Positions 1 through 8,450 of a stretch of DNA of 64,000 nt are shown piece after piece. The position numbers and the translations under genes were made by a program. Source of the stretch: Luteipulveratus mongoliensis (GTDB taxonomy: Bacteria; Actinomycetota; Actinomycetes; Actinomycetales; Dermatophilaceae); contig NZ_CP011112.1 in the NCBI RefSeq assembly GCF_001190945.1, positions 4,278,001 to 4,342,000 on the forward strand, given 5' to 3'. Each line of letters starts with the position of its first letter. The stretch's first letter is position 1. The notes below the pieces were generated by a model. The model had not been told where the DNA came from. It searched no databases and saw nothing but the letters and a program-made list of their open reading frames with translations.

Positions 1-446
1 GCCGAACCGCCCGTACCCCGCGGGTCGATCGCCACGATGTCGAACTTGGCTCGCACCTGTGGGCCCATGCCCTCAGCGAAAGTGGGAAGGGCGGACACCC
101 CGGACTCGCCCGGCCCTCCGGGATTGATCATGAGCACGCCGATCCGGTGTGCCTTGTCCGTCGCCGGGATGCGGGCCGCGGCCAGCGTCGTCGTACCCGC
201 AGCTGGCGAGGAGTAGTCGATTGGGACCGTGATGGTGCTGCACTCCATACCGGCCGGCACCTTGCCCTGACAGGCGCCCCAGCTGATCGCAGGAATGGCA
301 GCCGCGGTCGTCCTGGCTCCGGCGCCGCCACCAGTCGCGCGGTCCGGGGCCGCTACAGCGGTGCCACCTGCGGCGGCGGTCATGCTCACGGCTGCGGCAG
401 CAGTCACGACCCCGCGCGACAGCCTCGTCCTGATTCGACTACTCAT
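1..446 (-). CDS. Secreted alpha/beta hydrolase (tripeptidyl aminopeptidase-like), 5' part
   Basis: The gene runs off the left edge, so only about 148 N-terminal residues are present. It opens with ATG at 446 and a twin-basic signal peptide (MSSRIRTRLSRG, then an Ala-rich hydrophobic stretch). A Cys-containing entry region follows, then IGVLMINPGGPGESG, the oxyanion-hole segment of TAP-family hydrolases, and VAIDPRGTGGS just before the edge. The family consists of exported serine hydrolases/aminopeptidases acting on short peptides or esters; the catalytic Ser, Asp and His lie outside the window. A second protein of the same family is encoded at 33000-34436. The substrate cannot be told from sequence. 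Confidence 0.85.
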   Translation of the reverse strand, partial: MSSRIRTRLSRGVVTAAAAVSMTAAAGGTAVAAPDRATGGGAGARTTAAAIPAISWGACQGKVPAGMECSTITVPIDYSSPAAGTTTLAAARIPATDKAHRIGVLMINPGGPGESGVSALPTFAEGMGPQVRAKFDIVAIDPRGTGGS

Positions 447-840
447 GCCGGCGAGCATGGCACCCGGCCAGGGCCACGGCAGGGCCAACGGCCGGTCATA
501 TACCGGGGCAAGTGACAAGTTTTACCTCTTGCTTAAGGAATTAGTTAACTATTACCCTCCCGTACGATCGCTGAGGATCTCGAACAAGCGAGAGCGCGCT
601 ACGACGTGCCCCCACCAGCCCTTCTCGCGGGTGCCACCCATGTCGCTCGATTTGGCGAGTCCGACTCCGCTGCAGGCTGGGAGTCACCAACTCAACTCTT
701 CTCGAGCTCGCACCCGGCACCCCGTTCGTGCTCGTGAACTACGCGGTCGTCCCCGGACCAGCATCGGGGTCAGATGCTGAGCTCGCGCTCGAGCCGCTCT
801 AGGGCTCGACGACCGAGTCCGGACGCCAGGTCGATCGCAG
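447..840. other. Gene-free region with AT-rich palindrome
   Basis: These 394 bases between two minus-strand genes hold no convincing reading frame. An AT-rich patch around 518-556 stands out from the GC-rich surroundings and carries the perfect palindrome TAGTTAACTA at 542-551. It lies about 100 bp upstream of the secreted hydrolase start, where a promoter or operator would be expected. Near the other end a 7-bp stem (TCGAGCC 789-795, GGCTCGA 803-809, 7-nt loop) could be a weak terminator for the CoA-binding protein gene. Both functional readings are inference. Confidence 0.35.
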
Positions 841-1293
841 TCACGCCGACTCCGTCGCAGCAGCGTTGGGTCCGAGGCGCGGCCACTCGATGGCCGGGCA
901 GCGGTCCATCACCATGTCGAGACCGGCGGCGGTCGTCCGCTCATAGGCCGCCTCATCGATCACGTCGAGCTGGAACCAGACGGCCTTGGCCCCGATCTGC
1001 ACGGCCTGGTCCGCGATGTCGCCGGCCAGCTCGGAGCGTACGAACACATCGACGACGTCGACCTTGAACGGGATGTCAGCAAGCGTGGCGTAGCCCTGCT
1101 CGCCGTGCACGGTGTCCGCGTTTGGGTGGACCGGCACAATGCGTTTTCCGTTGCGCTGCAACAGTTTTGAGACACCGTACGCCGCTCGCGACGGGTTCTC
1201 CGACAGGCCCACCACCGCCCAGGTCTCGCCTTCGGCAAGGGTCCTGCGAATGACGGCGGGATCACCCCACTGCGTGCTCACCTCAAAGGTCAT
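841..1293 (-). CDS. CoA-binding domain protein (YccU-like)
   Basis: A 150-residue single-domain Rossmann protein of the CoA_binding_2 family. Visible are WAVVGLSENPSRAAYGV near residues 25-41 (glycine-rich nucleotide loop), the strand VVDVFVRSELAGDIADQA, and AKAVWFQLDVI, the usual C-terminal strand of this family. Members resemble the CoA-binding domain of succinyl-CoA synthetase alpha subunits; a cellular role has not been fixed for most. The start is ATG at 1293. The gene lies 51 bp downstream of the MarR gene on the same strand and may be read through from it. Confidence 0.85.
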   Translation of the reverse strand: MTFEVSTQWGDPAVIRRTLAEGETWAVVGLSENPSRAAYGVSKLLQRNGKRIVPVHPNADTVHGEQGYATLADIPFKVDVVDVFVRSELAGDIADQAVQIGAKAVWFQLDVIDEAAYERTTAAGLDMVMDRCPAIEWPRLGPNAAATESA

Positions 1294-1343
1294 GAAGTCT
1301 CAACCTCCAACGACACCAGCGGTATTCCCGTCATCGGGCAACC

Positions 1344-1742
1344 TCAGCTGGTTGCCGCGAGGTTGTCCCGGAGCAGCTCACGATGAACGCGTTGCGCGTC
1401 GCGATGAAGGTCGACCCCGGCGCTGGTCAGCCGGACGAACATGGCCCGACGGTCCTGGTCGCAGATGCTGCGCTCGATGAGGCCGGCCTTCTCCAAGCGG
1501 TCCACGACTCGCGAGAGGGCGCTCTGAGTGAGACAGGAGACCTCGCGCAGGTCCTTCATGGCGCACGGGCTGCCCTCAGTGGTGTTCATGAGACCGTCCG
1601 TCAGGTCGAGCGTCTCGAACTCGCTCAGACCGATCCCGAAGTCCGCCTCGAGCCGGCGCTCAAGCGCGCCCGAGGTCCGGAAGTAGGTGCCCTGAAGGGC
1701 GCGCCACTCCTCGACGAGGTGGTCGTCATCAGCTGTTGGCAC
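1344..1742 (-). CDS. MarR-family transcriptional regulator
   Basis: A 132-residue winged-helix regulator. The helix-turn-helix and wing are seen in MKDLREVSCLTQSALSRVV followed by DRLEKAGLIERSICDQDRRA, with the conserved DxR of the MarR wing. It is divergent from an MFS exporter with only 86 bp between the proposed starts, an arrangement typical of local repressors that control an efflux pump. The GTG start at 1742 sits about 7 nt downstream of a TAGGAT -10 element, so the mRNA is probably leaderless. The ligand is unknown. Confidence 0.9.
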   Translation of the reverse strand: MPTADDDHLVEEWRALQGTYFRTSGALERRLEADFGIGLSEFETLDLTDGLMNTTEGSPCAMKDLREVSCLTQSALSRVVDRLEKAGLIERSICDQDRRAMFVRLTSAGVDLHRDAQRVHRELLRDNLAATS

Positions 1743-1748
1743 ACCGGC

Positions 1749-1820
1749 ATCCTAGGCGCCACGCGATTTACATGCAAGAGCAATAAATGCTTGTGCATTG
1801 AATGCACGTGCATCTATTGT
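1749..1820. promoter_or_regulatory. Divergent MarR/MFS promoter with palindromic operator
   Basis: Leftward promoter: -35 TTGCAT (1777-1772), 17-bp spacer, -10 TAGGAT (1754-1749), ending just before the GTG of the MarR gene. Rightward promoter: -35 TTGTGC (1791-1796), 18-bp spacer, -10 TATTGT (1815-1820). A perfect 13-bp palindrome TGCATTGAATGCA at 1794-1806 covers the rightward -35/spacer. A weaker one, TGCAAGAGCA (1773-1782) with TGCTTGTGCA (1788-1797), overlaps the leftward -35. These are the expected positions for MarR binding; protein binding itself is inferred. Confidence 0.6.
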
Positions 1821-1828
1821 CACTCCTC

Positions 1829-3289
1829 GTGACCTCTGCACAGCTCACTCAAGCCCCTACTGTCCCCACTACCGATGAGCCGGCCCGTTGGTCTGCACGC
1901 CGCTGGATCCTGCTGCTCACGCTCTGCACCGTCCTTGCCTTGGACGGCCTGGACGTCTCGATGGTCGGCGTCGCGCTGCCCTCGATCGGCACCGAGCTGT
2001 CGATGGACACCGCGTCCCTGCAGTGGATCGTCTCGGCCTACGTCCTCGGATACGGCAGCCTGCTGCTCCTCGGCGGCCGGCTCGCCGACCTCCTCGGTCG
2101 ACGTCGGATCTTCCTCATCGCCCTGAGCGTGTTCGCGATCGCTTCCCTCGTCGGCGGGCTGGTCAGCGACCCCGAGCTGCTGATCGCCTCGCGATTCGTC
2201 AAGGGTCTTGCGGCCGCCTTCACCGCGCCGACCGGCTTTTCGATCATCACGACGACCTTCAAGGAGGGCCCAGAACGCAACAAGGCCATCTCCATCTACT
2301 CGACCTTCGGCGCGAGCGGGTTCTCCCTCGGCCTGATCGTCGGCGGCCTCATGACCGCGCTCAGCTGGCGGTGGACCTTCCTCGCCTCGGTCCCACTCGC
2401 GGTGGCCGCAGTCGCCCTCGGCATGCGCTACATCCCGCGCGACCGACCCAGCGAGGAGGGCGGCCATGACGTCCTCGGCGCAGCAACTCTCACCGCCGGC
2501 ATGCTCGGGACGGTCTACACGCTGGTCTCGGCGCCAGAGGCCGGCTGGGGCTCTGCCCGAACGATCGTCGGCTTCGTGCTCTCGGCAGCGGTGCTCGCGG
2601 CCTTCGCAGCGGTGGAGCAGCGTGTCCCGCACCCGCTCATCAGGTTTGGGATCCTGCGCGAGGGCTGGGTCGCTCGGGCCAACGTCAGCATCGTGGTGCT
2701 GTTCGGGGCCTACATCAGCTTCCAGTTCGTCGTGACGCTCTACCTGCAGTCGGTGCTGGGTTGGTCGCCGTTGGCGATGGCCATGGCTCTGCTGCCGGCC
2801 GGCATCGTGGTGATTCTGAGCGCACCGTTCGCGGATGCGCTGATCGAGCGGTTCACCGCACCGCGCCTGGTCATCGCTGCGATGGCTGCCCTGGCGGTGG
2901 GCTACACGCTCTTCCTGCGGATCGGTACGACTCCCGCGTACGCCACGGACATCCTGCCGTCCGTCATCCTGCTGGGTGTCGGTTTCGGGTTGGGCTTCCC
3001 GGCCATCAACGTGCTGGCCACCAGTGGCATCAGGAATGAGGAGCAGGGTCTGGCTGCAGGGCTCATCCAGTCCAGCGGCCAGGTCGGCGCAGCGCTCGTA
3101 CTCGCCGTCACCTCGGCGCTGGTCTCCGGCGCCGAGGGCGAGAAGGGCAACGCGGAAGCGATGCTCGACAACTACCGGCCCGGTCTGCTCCTGTGCCTGC
3201 TGGTCGCGGTCGCCGGACTGCTGATCGCCGCAGCTCCGGGTCGCCGGCGGGCCCGGGCCGATCGGCTCGACGTGGAGCTGGCGGACTGA
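1829..3289 (+). CDS. MFS drug exporter, DHA2 type
   Basis: A proton-driven major facilitator with about 14 hydrophobic segments. Motif A appears as GGRLADLLGRRRIF after TM2; motif C-like glycines occur in FSLGLIVGGLM. Residues DGLDVSMVGVALPSIG in TM1 are typical of the DHA2/EmrB group of drug exporters. I prefer GTG at 1829: it lies about 9 nt after the -10 TATTGT (1815-1820), consistent with a leaderless transcript. An upstream in-frame ATG at 1802 falls inside the operator palindrome. It is divergent from, and probably repressed by, the MarR regulator. Confidence 0.88.
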   Translation: MTSAQLTQAPTVPTTDEPARWSARRWILLLTLCTVLALDGLDVSMVGVALPSIGTELSMDTASLQWIVSAYVLGYGSLLLLGGRLADLLGRRRIFLIALSVFAIASLVGGLVSDPELLIASRFVKGLAAAFTAPTGFSIITTTFKEGPERNKAISIYSTFGASGFSLGLIVGGLMTALSWRWTFLASVPLAVAAVALGMRYIPRDRPSEEGGHDVLGAATLTAGMLGTVYTLVSAPEAGWGSARTIVGFVLSAAVLAAFAAVEQRVPHPLIRFGILREGWVARANVSIVVLFGAYISFQFVVTLYLQSVLGWSPLAMAMALLPAGIVVILSAPFADALIERFTAPRLVIAAMAALAVGYTLFLRIGTTPAYATDILPSVILLGVGFGLGFPAINVLATSGIRNEEQGLAAGLIQSSGQVGAALVLAVTSALVSGAEGEKGNAEAMLDNYRPGLLLCLLVAVAGLLIAAAPGRRRARADRLDVELAD

Positions 3290-3297
3290 CCCACCAA

Positions 3298-3338
3298 CAG
3301 CGATGCCGGGTGAGCCATCGGCTCACCCGGCATCGCTG
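3298..3338. terminator. Bidirectional hairpin terminator
   Basis: A perfect 19-bp inverted repeat (arms 3298-3316 and 3320-3338) with a 3-nt loop ATC lies between the convergent MFS and tatB genes. There is no long T tract, as is common for actinobacterial terminators. Confidence 0.8.
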
Positions 3339-3357
3339 TCGTTGCGTGATCGCTGTG

Positions 3358-3750
3358 TCACGTGGCGTCGAGGTCCCAGGGGGTGTCGCGGTCCGGGTCG
3401 AAACGCTGGGTGAAGGGCTGAGCCATCTCCGGCGGCGCGGACTCCGACCCGGCGTCGATCGGCGCGACCGGATCGGCGCCGTCCGGCGGATCGGCCGGCT
3501 CGTCGAACAACGCCTGACGCACGATCTTGCGCGGGTCGTACTGCCGCGGGTCGTACTGCTGCCAGTCGATGTCCTGGAACTCCGGGCCCATCTGGTCCTT
3601 CAGCTGAGTCTTGGCGCCCTCGGCCATGTCTCGTGCCTGACGGATCCAGTCGCGCAGCTTGCCGACGTATTCAGGCAGCCGGTCGGGGCCGATCACCAGC
3701 ATGGCCAGGACCAGGAGTCCGAAGAACTCCCAGGTGTTGATCCCGAACAC
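3358..3750 (-). CDS. tatB: Sec-independent translocase component TatB
   Basis: A 130-residue protein with one N-terminal membrane helix (WEFFGLLVLAMLVIGPDRLP, residues about 7-26). The conserved Gly-Pro hinge is followed by an amphipathic helix (EYVGKLRDWIRQARDM) and an acidic, disordered tail, which is the TatA/B layout. With TatA and TatC it forms the twin-arginine translocase for folded proteins; TatB is the substrate-receptor partner. It is the last gene of the sigE–rseA–htrA–tatB block, the same order as Rv1221-Rv1224 in M. tuberculosis, which favours TatB over TatA. Confidence 0.92.
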   Translation of the reverse strand: MFGINTWEFFGLLVLAMLVIGPDRLPEYVGKLRDWIRQARDMAEGAKTQLKDQMGPEFQDIDWQQYDPRQYDPRKIVRQALFDEPADPPDGADPVAPIDAGSESAPPEMAQPFTQRFDPDRDTPWDLDAT

Positions 3751-3782
3751 CCGTTATCCCCTCACCGTGCTGTCGGGCGCGA

Positions 3783-5135
3783 TCATCCGGTCGCTCCTTC
3801 GAGCGTCACGTCGACCGTGCGTTGCTGGCCCCCGGACCGTACCAACAGCCGAACCTTGTCTCCGACCTGCTTGGCCCGGATGGTCACGATGAGCTGGTTG
3901 GCGCTGGTCACCTTGAGGTCGTCGATCTTGAGGATGATGTCACCATCTTTGAGGCCGGCCTTCGCTGCGGGTCCGCCCGCCCGCACCGCCGGCTCGCCGT
4001 TGCTGCCGGCGAGCTTGGCGCCCTCGCCGGTGTAGCCCGAGTCCACGAACGCTCCGATGATCGGGTGCTCAGCCTTGCCCTTGCTGATGAGCTGATCCAC
4101 GGTCCGCCGAGCCTGGTCGGACGGGATCGCGAAGCCCAGCCCGATGTTGCCGCCCTCGGTGGCCTTGCTGCCCGGCACGCGAGCGATCGCGGTGTTGACG
4201 CCGACGACCTGACCGTGACCGTCGAGCAGCGGACCGCCCGAGTTGCCCGGGTTGATCGCCGCGTCCGTCTGGATGGCGTTGATGTAGGACCGCTGGTCCT
4301 CGGAGCCGCCGGGTGAGACCGGCCGGTTGAGCGCGCTGATGATGCCGGTCGTCACCGTGCTGTCGAGGCCGAGCGGCGAACCGACCGCGATCACCGGGTC
4401 ACCCACGGCCACCGCCTTGGACTCCCCGAACGTCACCGCCGCGAGGCCGGTCCGGTTGACCTTGACCACGGCAAGGTCGTACGACGCGTCCCGGCCGACG
4501 AGCTTGCCGTCCACCTGGGAGCCGTCCGGAAAGAGCACCTTGATCTTGCCCTGGTCGCCACCCGCCTGAACCACGTGGTTGTTGGTGACGATGTAGCCGT
4601 CCTGCCGCGTCACGAAGCCGGACCCGGTGCCACCGGAGTCCTCGCCCGCATCGGTCACCTCCAGCGTGACGACGCTGGGCAGCACGGACCTGGCGATCGG
4701 CGCGACACCTGAGCCGGCCGAGCCGGACGCCTGCGTCTGCGGTTCGTCATCCTGCTGACCTAGTGCGTAGCCGCTGACGCCACCCGCCGCGCCGGCCAGC
4801 AGCGCGAGTCCGATCGCTGACGCGACGAGCACGCCCGTACGCCGACGTGGCGGCTGCGGAGGCCCCGGCGGCACGAGCTGAGGCGCACCGAACGGCGGCC
4901 CAGCCGGCCGATAAGGAGGGATGGGGCCGCCAGGCCCCTGGTGAGGCGGCTGCGGCCCGGAGACCGGGGCGTACGGCTGCTGCGCCCCGAGACCAGGCGG
5001 CGGCTGGCGTACGCCCGCCGGGCTCGCGCCGGCACCCGGGCCAGGAGTCAACCGAACGGTCTCCGTCCGCTCGAGGTCGAGCGGTTGCGTCGACTCGGGA
5101 GGGCCACCGGCCGGACTGCTGCCGTGTTCGGTCAT
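3783..5135 (-). CDS. htrA: HtrA/DegP-like membrane serine protease with PDZ domain
   Basis: 450 residues. Residues 1-97 are a Pro/Gly/Gln-rich cytoplasmic segment. A single membrane helix follows (about 101-124), then a trypsin-like domain (about 145-340) and a C-terminal PDZ domain (about 350-448). The catalytic triad is visible: H187 in TNNHVV, D220 in ASYDLAVV and S299 in NPGNSGGP. HtrA proteases degrade or refold damaged proteins outside the membrane and belong to the SigE envelope-stress response. The gene lies 30 bp after rseA and 32 bp before tatB. No clear Shine-Dalgarno precedes the ATG at 5135. Confidence 0.94.
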   Translation of the reverse strand: MTEHGSSPAGGPPESTQPLDLERTETVRLTPGPGAGASPAGVRQPPPGLGAQQPYAPVSGPQPPHQGPGGPIPPYRPAGPPFGAPQLVPPGPPQPPRRRTGVLVASAIGLALLAGAAGGVSGYALGQQDDEPQTQASGSAGSGVAPIARSVLPSVVTLEVTDAGEDSGGTGSGFVTRQDGYIVTNNHVVQAGGDQGKIKVLFPDGSQVDGKLVGRDASYDLAVVKVNRTGLAAVTFGESKAVAVGDPVIAVGSPLGLDSTVTTGIISALNRPVSPGGSEDQRSYINAIQTDAAINPGNSGGPLLDGHGQVVGVNTAIARVPGSKATEGGNIGLGFAIPSDQARRTVDQLISKGKAEHPIIGAFVDSGYTGEGAKLAGSNGEPAVRAGGPAAKAGLKDGDIILKIDDLKVTSANQLIVTIRAKQVGDKVRLLVRSGGQQRTVDVTLEGATG

Positions 5136-5165
5136 GAGGAGAAGTGTGCCGCAGTGCTCAGAGCG

Positions 5166-5741
5166 TCACGGCACCCGGAGGGAGGCACGCAGCACCAACG
5201 GCTGTGCATCCGGCGCGTCGATCGAGTCCTCGGCATCTCGTTCGGCCCGCGCGATCGCGGCGGGGACGACGTTCGAACCGATGGGCACCACGGAGCGTGG
5301 CGTGCCGGCGACGCGCACGTTGGCGGGCGACGGCGTGAAGCTCGCGGTGGACTGGACCCGGGTCGGGACGTTGGCCACGACGAGCGCAACGCCGACGCAA
5401 CCGGCCACGGCGACCAGAGCGCACAGCACCGGATGCCGCACGGACTGGTACTGCGGCGGGGCGTCCCAGGTCACGAGAGTCGGGGTGCGACGGGGAGCCA
5501 CCGGGGGCATCGGGGTGTGCTCGGCCAGGCCGAGCAGACCTGCGACCAGGTCCTGCTGCCGGCTGGGGTCCGGGCGGAAGGCGCGCAGGCTCTGGACGAG
5601 TGCGCGTTCCTGCTCGACCTGCCAGCAGCACATCGAGCACACGAGAAGGTGGCGCTCGACCCACAGGGTCTGGTCAGCATCGAGGAGACCGTCCACGTAG
5701 TCGTGGACCGCCTCTCCGAGGTGACGAGCGCGCACAGTCAT
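5166..5741 (-). CDS. rseA: Anti-sigma factor RseA (zinc-binding) of SigE
   Basis: 191 residues. The N-terminal zinc anti-sigma motif H31-x3-C35-x2-C38 (HLLVCSMC) is clear, and a hydrophobic segment near residues 103-122 could anchor the protein. ZAS proteins hold an ECF sigma factor inactive and release it under redox or envelope stress. The start codon overlaps the stop of the upstream sigma gene (TGATG, one shared base), so translation is probably coupled, which would keep sigma and anti-sigma in fixed ratio. The position between sigE and htrA matches mycobacterial rseA. Confidence 0.9.
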   Translation of the reverse strand: MTVRARHLGEAVHDYVDGLLDADQTLWVERHLLVCSMCCWQVEQERALVQSLRAFRPDPSRQQDLVAGLLGLAEHTPMPPVAPRRTPTLVTWDAPPQYQSVRHPVLCALVAVAGCVGVALVVANVPTRVQSTASFTPSPANVRVAGTPRSVVPIGSNVVPAAIARAERDAEDSIDAPDAQPLVLRASLRVP

Positions 5742-6412
5742 CAGTGTGTCCCGGACACCACTCGTCCTGTGCTGAGTCCCGCGCCTGAGGTGACCGGCGT
5801 ACGCACCTCGCGGGTGCGCTCCGGCGCGCGGTGGGCCAGGGCCTCACGCAGCTGGGCGCGACCGCGGTGGATCCGCGAGCGCACCGTGCCGAGCTTGATG
5901 CCGAGCGTGGTGGCGATCTCGTCGTACGACAGTCCCTCGATGTCGCACAGCACGACTGCGGCACGGAACTCCGGAGCGAGGGCGTCGAGCGCACGCTGGA
6001 CGTCGTCGTCGAAGTGGGTGTCGGCGTACTGCTGCTCGGGACCCGCCTCACGGCTGGGCAGCCGGGCCGCGGCGTCGTCGGCGAGCGCGTCGAAGCGGAT
6101 GCGCTGCTTGCGGCGCATCTTGTCGAGGAAGACGTTGGTGGTGATGCGGTGCAACCAGCCCTCGAAGGTGCCGGGGCGGTAGGAGTGCAACGAGCGGAAC
6201 ACGCGGACGAAGACGTCGTGGGTCAGGTCCTCGGCGTCGTGGACGTTGCCGGTCAGCCGGTACGCCAGTCGGTAGACGCGCGCGGAGTGCTCGGTGACGA
6301 TCTCTTCCCAGGTCGGCGGCTCCCACCCGGGCGGTGCCTGGTCGGGTACCTCGGTCCGGGGCGGACGCACGCCGACAGCGACGCTTCCGGTTGGTCCTGA
6401 CTGATCGCTCAT
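5741..6412 (-). CDS. sigE: ECF RNA polymerase sigma factor SigE
   Basis: A 223-residue group 4 sigma factor. Region 2 is seen as [22 protein letters not shown] and the -10-recognition stretch [21 protein letters not shown]. Region 4 follows as [26 protein letters not shown]. There is no C-terminal SnoaL-type extension. I chose ATG at 6412 because a strong AGAGGTGAG lies just upstream and conserved sequence begins soon after; an earlier in-frame ATG at 6568 would add a low-quality extension. Head of the sigE–rseA–htrA–tatB block and divergent from an O-methyltransferase, as in M. tuberculosis. Confidence 0.93.
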   Translation of the reverse strand: MSDQSGPTGSVAVGVRPPRTEVPDQAPPGWEPPTWEEIVTEHSARVYRLAYRLTGNVHDAEDLTHDVFVRVFRSLHSYRPGTFEGWLHRITTNVFLDKMRRKQRIRFDALADDAAARLPSREAGPEQQYADTHFDDDVQRALDALAPEFRAAVVLCDIEGLSYDEIATTLGIKLGTVRSRIHRGRAQLREALAHRAPERTREVRTPVTSGAGLSTGRVVSGTH

Positions 6413-6557
6413 GGTCTCACCTCTTCTAGTCGCGACGCCCCCGCGTCGCTGGAGACACCTTGGCCTCCTGTCACCACTGTGGTCGGCGAACCTGGACATT
6501 TCCTGGGCGGAGCCTGGGGCAGCGCCGTGGGTCGGTGGCGCGGCTACAGTCGGGGCC

Positions 6558-7190
6558 ATGAGCACCATGAAGCCTGCAACGTGGGCCTATACCGAGGAGT
6601 TCCCCCAGGAGTCCGAGGTCATCGAGGCAGCCCGTCGTCGTGGTGCTGAGCTCGGGTGCACACCGGTGTCGGCCGGCACCGGCGCCGCCCTGGCCTTGCT
6701 GGCCGCGACCGTCGGAGCGCGCGCCGTCGTCGAGATCGGCACGGGAGCCGGCACCTCCGGGCTGTGGATGCTGCGAGGTATGCCGACGGACGGTGTCCTG
6801 ACGACCATCGACATCGACCCCGAGCACCAACGAGCCGCCAAGCAGGCGTACGCCTCTGCCGGCATCGCCTCGCAGCGCACCCGGGCGATCTCCGGGAGCG
6901 CCCTGGACGTGCTCCCCCGGCTGGCCGACGGCGCGTACGACCTGGTGCTGGTCGACGGCGACAAGCCGGAGTACCCGCAGTACGTCGAGCAAGCGCTGCG
7001 ACTGCTGCGGTCCGGCGGCGTGATGGCCATCGACAACATGCTGTGGCACGACCGCGTGGCCGACCCGGCGGTCCGGGACGAGACGACGGTCGTGCTGCGC
7101 GACCTCGGCAAGGAGCTGCGCGACCGGGACGGACTCGTGGTCTCGCTGCTGCCCGTCGGTGACGGGCTCCTCACCGCCGTCAAGCGCTAG
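6558..7190 (+). CDS. SAM-dependent O-methyltransferase (CCoAOMT-like)
   Basis: 210 residues, class I Rossmann methyltransferase. Motif I is [16 protein letters not shown], then [10 protein letters not shown]-type motif II ([15 protein letters not shown]), and [16 protein letters not shown], whose Asp and Lys match the metal/substrate site of the caffeoyl-CoA O-methyltransferase family. The physiological substrate is unknown. It is divergent from sigE, the same pairing as Rv1220c/Rv1221. The start ATG at 6558 lies 7 nt after a TACAGT element (6545-6550), so the transcript may be leaderless; ATG at 6567 is also possible. Confidence 0.9.
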   Translation: MSTMKPATWAYTEEFPQESEVIEAARRRGAELGCTPVSAGTGAALALLAATVGARAVVEIGTGAGTSGLWMLRGMPTDGVLTTIDIDPEHQRAAKQAYASAGIASQRTRAISGSALDVLPRLADGAYDLVLVDGDKPEYPQYVEQALRLLRSGGVMAIDNMLWHDRVADPAVRDETTVVLRDLGKELRDRDGLVVSLLPVGDGLLTAVKR

Positions 7191-7205
7191 ACACCCGACA
7201 TGCCG

Positions 7206-7238
7206 CTGGCCCCGGACGCGAGTCGCGTCCGGGGCCAG
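7206..7238. terminator. GC-rich hairpin terminator between convergent genes
   Basis: Arms of 16 bases (7206-7221 and 7223-7238) are perfectly complementary around a single base, giving a hairpin of about 15 bp with a minimal loop. It separates the convergent O-methyltransferase and DUF3117 genes and probably serves both. No T tract follows. Confidence 0.7.
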
Positions 7239-7257
7239 CAGTACGAGCAGTACGTGA

Positions 7258-7425
7258 TCAGCCGATACAGCCCTTGATGGCGTCACCGAGAGCGGCAGCC
7301 TCCTCGGCGTTCATCTCGACCACCAGTCGCCCGCCACCTTCGAGGGGCATACGCAGCAGGATGCTGCGGCCCTCCTTGGTGACCTCGAGGGGACCGTCGC
7401 CGGTCCTGGGCTTCATCGCCGCCAT
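7258..7425 (-). CDS. DUF3117 family small protein
   Basis: 55 residues starting MAAMKPRTGDGPLEV, the hallmark of DUF3117, a short protein found across Actinomycetota (Rv1211 in M. tuberculosis). The rest (GGGRLVVEMNAEEAAALGDAIK) looks like a small alpha/beta domain. The ATG at 7425 is preceded by AAAGGGAG at good spacing; an in-frame ATG at 7443 has no such signal. The function of the family is not established to my knowledge. Confidence 0.9.
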   Translation of the reverse strand: MAAMKPRTGDGPLEVTKEGRSILLRMPLEGGGRLVVEMNAEEAAALGDAIKGCIG

Positions 7426-7603
7426 GGGAACTCCCTTTCGCATCGCGTGGCTTGCATGTCTCTGAACGCACCACCACGCGGGGGTCGACTGCTGGCCGTC
7501 CAGCTGATGCGCTCAAGTGCTGACCTATTATCTCCTCCCGCGACGCCAGGGGGAAATCCCCGCGCAACCGGCTTTGTCGTGGTGCTGAGGCAGACTGTCG
7601 AGC

Positions 7604-8428
7604 ATGCACGCCCGATCCGCCGTGTTCGACCTCTACGGCGACCACCTCGCGTCCCGGGGTGGTTGGGCTCCGATCGCCTCCGTCGTACGCCTGCTGGACG
7701 CCGTCGACGTCGGTGCACCGGCCGTTCGTACGGCCGTGTCACGCCTCTCCCGGGAGGGCTGGCTCGAGGCCGACGAGCGCCACGGTGTCCGAGGTTATGC
7801 GACCACACCACGCGCAACCCGACGGCTGGCATCGGCCTGGGACCGCATCTACCGGACCTCCCCGCCCACCTGGGACGGCCGTTGGCACGTCCTGGTGTGC
7901 GAGCACGTGTCCGACCGTAGCCGCCGCGACCGGATCAGCGCCTCCCTGGGCTACCTCGGCTTCGCCCGGATGGCGCCCGACACCTGGGTAGGGCCGCGGA
8001 CCAGCGACGAGCTCGAGTCCGCCCTGGAGGGTCAGGCCTCGCGATCGTTCGAGGCCAGCTTCGACGGTGATGGGGCGGCGCTCGCCGAGGAGCTGTGGGA
8101 TCTGCGAGAGCTGGCGGCGGCGTACGACGACTTCGTGGGCTGGGCGGACCTCGTCACCTCTGCGGTCGCGGACCTGCCGCGTCGGCCGCGTGAGGCGTTC
8201 GCCGTCCGCACCGAGCTGGTGCACGAGTGGCGCAAGTTCCTGTTCCGCGATCCGGGGCTACCACCGGAGGTGCTGCCCAACGACTGGCCCGGTCATGCCG
8301 CGGCAGCCCGTTTCGATGAGCTGACCCGTGAGCTGCGCCCGGCCGCCGGGGCGTTTGTGGACGGCTGCTTGCGCGGCGACCCTGATGTGATCGGCGTCCC
8401 CCACGCCGCTCTAGAGTCGAGCGACTGA
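7604..8428 (+). CDS. PaaX-family transcriptional regulator
   Basis: 274 residues. The N-terminal winged helix (about 10-75: VRTAVSRLSREGWLEADERHGVRGYA) and the following PaaX core (WDGRWHVLVCEHVSDRSRRDRI) match the phenylacetate repressor family. The C-terminal part contains VHEWRKFLFRDPGLPPEVLPNDW, a well-conserved PaaX_C stretch. PaaX proteins bind phenylacetyl-CoA and repress aromatic-degradation genes. Here the immediate downstream gene is an enoyl-CoA hydratase (22-bp gap), so control of acyl-CoA or aromatic catabolism is plausible. No other paa genes are in the window. ATG 7604 follows CAGACT by 7 nt, hinting at a leaderless transcript. Confidence 0.87.
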   Translation: MHARSAVFDLYGDHLASRGGWAPIASVVRLLDAVDVGAPAVRTAVSRLSREGWLEADERHGVRGYATTPRATRRLASAWDRIYRTSPPTWDGRWHVLVCEHVSDRSRRDRISASLGYLGFARMAPDTWVGPRTSDELESALEGQASRSFEASFDGDGAALAEELWDLRELAAAYDDFVGWADLVTSAVADLPRRPREAFAVRTELVHEWRKFLFRDPGLPPEVLPNDWPGHAAAARFDELTRELRPAAGAFVDGCLRGDPDVIGVPHAALESSD

Positions 8429-8450
8429 TCCGAGCCCTCAAGGAGCCACG

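Noticed and set aside
295-780. Plus-strand gene in the first kilobase
   Set aside because: It runs antisense to the signal peptide of the secreted hydrolase and through the AT-rich gap, with no domain and no ribosome site.
6413-6557. SigE autoregulatory promoter (GGAAC…GTT) upstream of sigE
   Set aside because: A GGAAA and a nearby GTT exist but at the wrong spacing; no convincing pair was found.
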